9,120 bases of DNA, from the NCBI GenBank assembly GCA_021808665.1, contig JAKBBA010000126.1, positions 1 through 9,120 on the forward strand, in the 5' to 3' direction. Positions 7,095-9,120 of the stretch are shown piece after piece. The position numbers and the translations under genes are program-made. The notes below the pieces were generated by a model, which saw nothing but the letters and a program-made list of their open reading frames with translations, was not told where the DNA came from and did not search any database. The DNA comes from Actinomycetes bacterium (GTDB lineage Bacteria > Actinomycetota > Acidimicrobiia > Acidimicrobiales > Palsa-688). The number at the start of each line of letters is the position of its first letter. The first letter of the stretch is position 1.

Positions 7095-8159
7095 CTATGC
7101 GCCTCGTGTCGGCGGGGCGTTAGGGAAGTCGGCCGGATGCTCGGCTATCGGTTGAGCGACCACCGGCTTGGCGACCACCGCTGGCGTCGAGGTTGACGAG
7201 CTGCGCGCGGCCATGATCAACTGTGTCACGGGGTGAAACGGGGCGCCGGCGATGGAAGTCGTCGCCCTTGCAGCAGCGCGGAAGGGCCGGTGGGACATGC
7301 CCTCCAAATGTGAGATCGCAGATGCCTCCACGACGGGCACAAGTCGGTGCAAGGCGAACGGAGCGAACCCGGCGAGCAGCAGTATTGCAGCCCCCGACAG
7401 CTGGGCGTCTGTGGTCGACTGGACAAAAGCCTCCATGCCTAGCACCACCGACACCACGATCACGAACTTTGACATGATCAATGCCACAAGAATCTCCACC
7501 ATTCGCCTGGCAGCGCTGAGCGTCGCCGGCCATATGAAACCGGTGAGCGCCAACGGTGTGAAGATCGTCGCTACGTACACCGCAGCGGAGCGCACGACGA
7601 GCTCCAACCATACGAGTACCGTCCCGATGATCGTCAAGAGAGAGAACAGGCCTTGGGCGAACAGCGGGATCCCGCCGAGCTCGCCTTTCGCTATCGCAGC
7701 GATGAAGCGCTTCGCCCGCCCGTTCGCCCCAGCGTCGAGGAATACGCGGCAGAGCTCGTCCACCACTTGAACACCAAGGCCGACGACTTGTGATGCAGCG
7801 AAACCGGCGAGGACGGCGACAGGGAGGCCGACGAACCACACGCGGATGAGGCGACGGGCGTCCTGTCGAAGGACCGGTCCGATGCTAGCGGCAAGCAGAA
7901 TGGGCAGGACGACGACCAGCGAAACCTGCTCCATCACAGCCAGCTCCTTTCGAAACCAGACCGTTCCGACGCTCGGCGTGGTCGTGATATCGATCCGATG
8001 CCACACCTGCGATACCAGCCAACCCGAGGCGTGACCGAGCGACGTTGCGACAACTGACAGCAGCGAGTGCGCTGCAACGTTCGCGATAGCCCCTCCGGCG
8101 TTGCTTGCCTCGCATGCCAGCGGGAACGCGCACGCGAGGGTCCCGACGACTGAGCTCAT
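7095..8159 (-). CDS. VirB6/TrbL-like polytopic T4SS membrane protein
   Basis: This 354-residue protein has about six hydrophobic segments, near 77-97, 104-127, 164-189, 191-210, 221-242 and 255-271. They are preceded by a weakly hydrophobic N-terminal region and followed by an alanine-, proline- and valine-rich cytoplasmic-type tail of about 80 residues. That profile, and its position between the DUF6112 gene and the SCO6880-family gene, fit the VirB6/TrbL-like inner-membrane channel component of actinobacterial T4SS. The start is ATG 8159, which overlaps the upstream stop as ATGA and has a GGGAG Shine-Dalgarno 8 nt before it. The reading frame is open to 8348, but the added residues are charged, non-family and antisense-like, so the longer version is rejected. 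The stop TAG (7095-7097) lies 2 nt before the next start. The assignment rests on topology and context rather than a sharp motif. Confidence 0.75.
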   Translation of the reverse strand: MSSVVGTLACAFPLACEASNAGGAIANVAAHSLLSVVATSLGHASGWLVSQVWHRIDITTTPSVGTVWFRKELAVMEQVSLVVVLPILLAASIGPVLRQDARRLIRVWFVGLPVAVLAGFAASQVVGLGVQVVDELCRVFLDAGANGRAKRFIAAIAKGELGGIPLFAQGLFSLLTIIGTVLVWLELVVRSAAVYVATIFTPLALTGFIWPATLSAARRMVEILVALIMSKFVIVVSVVLGMEAFVQSTTDAQLSGAAILLLAGFAPFALHRLVPVVEASAISHLEGMSHRPFRAAARATTSIAGAPFHPVTQLIMAARSSSTSTPAVVAKPVVAQPIAEHPADFPNAPPTRGA

Positions 8160-8470
8160 ATCTTGGCTCCCTGACCCACCAGAAAGTCGACGATCCGGGG
8201 GGCGCCGCTGATAAGTATCGCCGCCAAACCGGAGACCAGCACACCTTTGCGCCCGTTGTAGGCCTGCTGATAGTTCTGGGAGAAGTGCCCGAAAGCCCAC
8301 ATGACGGCTCCTATCAAGACACCTGCCATCGCCGCCATCAGCGCCCAACCTCCGAGCCCGTTAGTCAGGTTCTGCAAAACCGTCGCACCTGGAAGGTCCG
8401 AGATATTGGGGGCGAGCGTCAAGCCGGGTGTAACTGAAGCTGGCATCGAGAGCGCTGAAGCTAGGAACAT
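8156..8470 (-). CDS. DUF6112-family small membrane protein, VirB2-pilin-like
   Basis: This 104-residue protein is the first gene of the T4SS operon. It has an N-terminal part with a PNISDLPGATVLQNLTNGLGGWAL segment (21-44), a hydrophobic helix at about 42-62, a short polar loop (HFSQNYQQAYNGRKG, 62-76) and a second hydrophobic helix at about 76-97. This is the size and two-helix hairpin layout of VirB2/TrbC-type pilins. The sequence pattern matches what I know as DUF6112, commonly found beside SCO6880-family genes in actinobacteria; whether DUF6112 proteins form a pilus is not established by the sequence. The ATG at 8470 has a strong GGAGGT Shine-Dalgarno 5 nt upstream. Its stop overlaps the next gene's ATG by 4 bp. 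Confidence 0.78.
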   Translation of the reverse strand: MFLASALSMPASVTPGLTLAPNISDLPGATVLQNLTNGLGGWALMAAMAGVLIGAVMWAFGHFSQNYQQAYNGRKGVLVSGLAAILISGAPRIVDFLVGQGAKI

Positions 8471-8485
8471 GGTTGACCTCCAACC
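8471..8485 (-). promoter_or_regulatory. Inverted repeat holding the Shine-Dalgarno of the T4SS operon's first gene
   Basis: Read on the minus strand, the 15 nt directly before the ATG at 8470 are GGTTG-GAGGT-CAACC: two perfect 5-nt arms around a 5-nt loop. The GGAGGT Shine-Dalgarno begins at the last base of the first arm and fills the loop. It could act as an RNA hairpin that presents or masks the ribosome site, or as a DNA operator. The symmetry is seen directly; any regulatory role is inferred. Confidence 0.4.
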
Positions 8486-8491
8486 CTGGGT

Positions 8492-8534
8492 AGATTAACT
8501 ATGAGAGTATTTCAGGTAGTTTCAGTGTTCGCAA
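8492..8534 (-). promoter_or_regulatory. Candidate promoter for the T4SS operon
   Basis: Two -10-like hexamers are seen on the minus strand. TAATCT (complement of 8492-8497) would give a leader of about 15 nt that just includes the Shine-Dalgarno inverted repeat. TACTCT (complement of 8504-8509) has TTGCGA (complement of 8529-8534) upstream at a 19-bp spacing, longer than ideal. The region is AT-richer than the flanking genes. Some promoter must lie between 8471 and 8639, but which hexamer is used cannot be settled by eye. Confidence 0.3.
8510..8525. repeat. Tandem TTTCAG direct repeat with 10-bp period
   Basis: TTTCAG occurs at 8510-8515 and again at 8520-8525, so the two copies sit on the same face of the helix. 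They lie inside the spacer of the candidate TTGCGA/TACTCT promoter of the T4SS operon. This could be a regulator site; two copies of a hexamer in AT-richer DNA can also arise by chance. Confidence 0.25.
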
Positions 8535-8540
8535 GTTATT

Positions 8541-8554
8541 TCTAGTAGATCTAG
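8541..8554. repeat. TCTAG repeat and 8-bp palindrome TAGATCTA
   Basis: TCTAG is present at 8541-8545 and 8550-8554, and the perfect palindrome TAGATCTA lies at 8546-8553. The cluster sits near the middle of the divergent region between the T4SS operon and the relaxase gene, where an operator or part of a transfer origin would be expected. The function is unknown. Confidence 0.25.
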
Positions 8555-8585
8555 CCGAAATCCTCGCACTGAGAGTCACAGCCAA

Positions 8586-8595
8586 GCTACGTAGC
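8586..8595. promoter_or_regulatory. Perfect 10-bp palindrome upstream of the relaxase promoter
   Basis: GCTACGTAGC is its own reverse complement. It ends 9 bp before the TTGACT -35-like hexamer of the relaxase gene, a position suited to a dimeric regulator controlling the divergent transfer genes. It could also belong to an oriT. The palindrome is seen directly; its role is inferred. Confidence 0.4.
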
Positions 8596-8604
8596 GCAAT
8601 TCGC

Positions 8605-8640
8605 TTGACTTAGCATGAAAGTTGCTTAAAACTGCTGGTG
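8605..8640 (+). promoter_or_regulatory. Candidate leaderless promoter of the relaxase gene
   Basis: TTGACT (8605-8610) resembles a -35 element, and TAAAAC (8627-8632) follows after 16 bp as a -10 candidate that lacks the final T. The hexamer ends 7 nt before the GTG at 8640, so the expected transcription start falls on the start codon. No Shine-Dalgarno is seen before the GTG, which agrees with a leaderless message. Confidence 0.4.
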
Positions 8641-9120
8641 TGCTCGTAGTAAGGTCAGCCAGTTCTCGGTCCGTTCAGTATTTCTTCGACGGTCGAGATC
8701 CGGGACGCTGGAGCCACGGGGCCGGTGAACTGCTCGGGCTTCGAGGTCCCGTCGAGCCAGACGATCTGCGCATGGTCCTCGGCGGCCGGGATCCCCGCAC
8801 ATCGCAGTTCTTGCCGCAACGGGCCACCGTCCGTCGGCGCGACGGTTGGGACCTGATCTGGAGCGCGCCGAAATCGTTCTCCCTACTCGCCGCTGCCGGA
8901 CCCTCTGAGGGAAACGTCGCTCTCGCCGCTCACGACAGCGCCGTGGAATCGGTTTGCCACCACATCGAGCAGGAGCTCACAACCTGGCGTAGCGACGTAT
9001 CCGGCGGAAAGTCGTATTGCGACGGGCTGATCAGCGCCGCCTTCACCCACCGTTTCAATGCGGCAGGCGAGCCTCATCTCCACACCCACCTTCTTGTCGC
9101 CAACCTGTCGATGTCCGACG
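8640..9120 (+). CDS. TrwC/MobF-type conjugative relaxase, N-terminal part (runs off right edge)
   Basis: MobF relaxases nick oriT through a tyrosine, stay linked to the strand and are exported with it; many carry a C-terminal helicase. The frame from GTG 8640 is open to the window end (160 residues). It contains SVQYFFDG with Y14 as the likely nicking tyrosine, PGRWSHGAGELLGLRG (21-36), the family hallmark GWDLIWSAPKSFSLL (69-83), and a metal-binding HUH region. That region has H137 in FTHRFNAAGEPHLHTH, with H148 and H150 as the paired histidines. An in-frame stop at 8616-8618 bounds the start; TTG 8622 is the only earlier start codon. The GTG is preferred because it opens directly into VLVVRSASSRSVQY and sits 7 nt after a -10-like hexamer. 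The gene diverges from the T4SS operon. A helicase domain, if present, lies beyond the window. Confidence 0.92.
   Translation, partial: MLVVRSASSRSVQYFFDGRDPGRWSHGAGELLGLRGPVEPDDLRMVLGGRDPRTSQFLPQRATVRRRDGWDLIWSAPKSFSLLAAAGPSEGNVALAAHDSAVESVCHHIEQELTTWRSDVSGGKSYCDGLISAAFTHRFNAAGEPHLHTHLLVANLSMSD

Larger units (their letters stand above)
8471..8639. other. AT-richer divergent control region of the transfer module, possible oriT location
   Basis: This 169-bp gap separates the T4SS operon from the divergent relaxase gene. Its composition differs from the GC-rich genes: positions 8521-8580 are about 43 percent GC by hand count. It holds candidate promoters in both directions, a Shine-Dalgarno-containing inverted repeat, two palindromes and short direct repeats, including GAGAGT at 8503-8508 and 8571-8576. 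Transfer origins often lie beside relaxase genes, so an oriT may be here, but I see no nic site I can name. No convincing ORF or RNA gene is seen. Confidence 0.45.

Noticed and set aside
8160..8348. N-terminal extension of the VirB6-like protein
   Set aside because: It overlaps the DUF6112 gene in another frame and its residues are charged and unlike the family. ATG 8159 has a Shine-Dalgarno and a classic ATGA overlap.
8883..9089. A 68-codon minus-strand frame near the right edge
   Set aside because: It is antisense to the relaxase SAPKS and HUH motifs.
1..9120. CRISPR arrays, tRNA or rRNA genes, insertion sequences, riboswitches
   Set aside because: No regularly spaced repeats, cloverleaf-like or rRNA-like stretches, transposase motifs or terminal inverted repeats were recognised on either strand.

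Overview
The window looks like a piece of a high-GC Actinomycetota chromosome, possibly Acidimicrobiia (the class is a guess). The phylum call rests on a MurT subunit of lipid II amidation, a stand-alone LigD-type polymerase domain, heavy use of GTG and TTG starts, and a type IV secretion (T4SS) cluster of the actinobacterial kind (DUF6112 protein, TrbL/VirB6-like protein, SCO6880-family protein, VirB4-like ATPase, VirD4-like coupling protein). Nothing was searched; all names come from reading motifs.

Layout. (1) Positions 1-1221, minus strand: murT, missing at most a few C-terminal residues and its stop, which lie off the left edge. (2) Positions 1222-1287: a 66-bp divergent promoter region. 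(3) Positions 1288-2846, plus strand: a two-gene unit, a DoxX-family membrane protein followed 5 bp later by a LigD polymerase-domain protein. (4) Positions 2847-2910: a 64-bp convergent junction with a weak hairpin. (5) Positions 2911-8470, minus strand: a tight five-gene operon, read in the order DUF6112 small membrane protein, VirB6/TrbL-like polytopic protein, SCO6880-family protein, VirB4-like ATPase, VirD4-like coupling ATPase. (6) Positions 8471-8639: a 169-bp AT-richer divergent control region with palindromes and short repeats. (7) Position 8640 to the right edge, plus strand: the N-terminal 160 residues of a TrwC/MobF-type conjugative relaxase with the HUH histidine motif.

How the parts fit. 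Regions 5-7 together form a conjugation module. The relaxase would nick and carry the transferred strand. The VirD4-like protein would hand it to a channel powered by the VirB4-like ATPase and built on the SCO6880, VirB6-like and DUF6112 membrane proteins. The SCO6880-family protein plus the VirB4-like protein look like one VirB3-VirB4 polypeptide split into two genes at the boundary before the ATPase domain. Regions 1-3 read as ordinary chromosomal genes (cell-wall precursor amidation, a membrane protein, DNA end-joining polymerase), so the window appears to cross from host chromosome into an integrative conjugative element or a fixed remnant of one. No integrase, tRNA or att site is visible.

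The most notable small-scale signals are: three transcription-unit heads that look leaderless, each with a -10-like hexamer 7 nt before a GTG start; an inverted repeat that places the Shine-Dalgarno of the first T4SS gene in its loop; and a perfect 10-bp palindrome directly upstream of the relaxase promoter.
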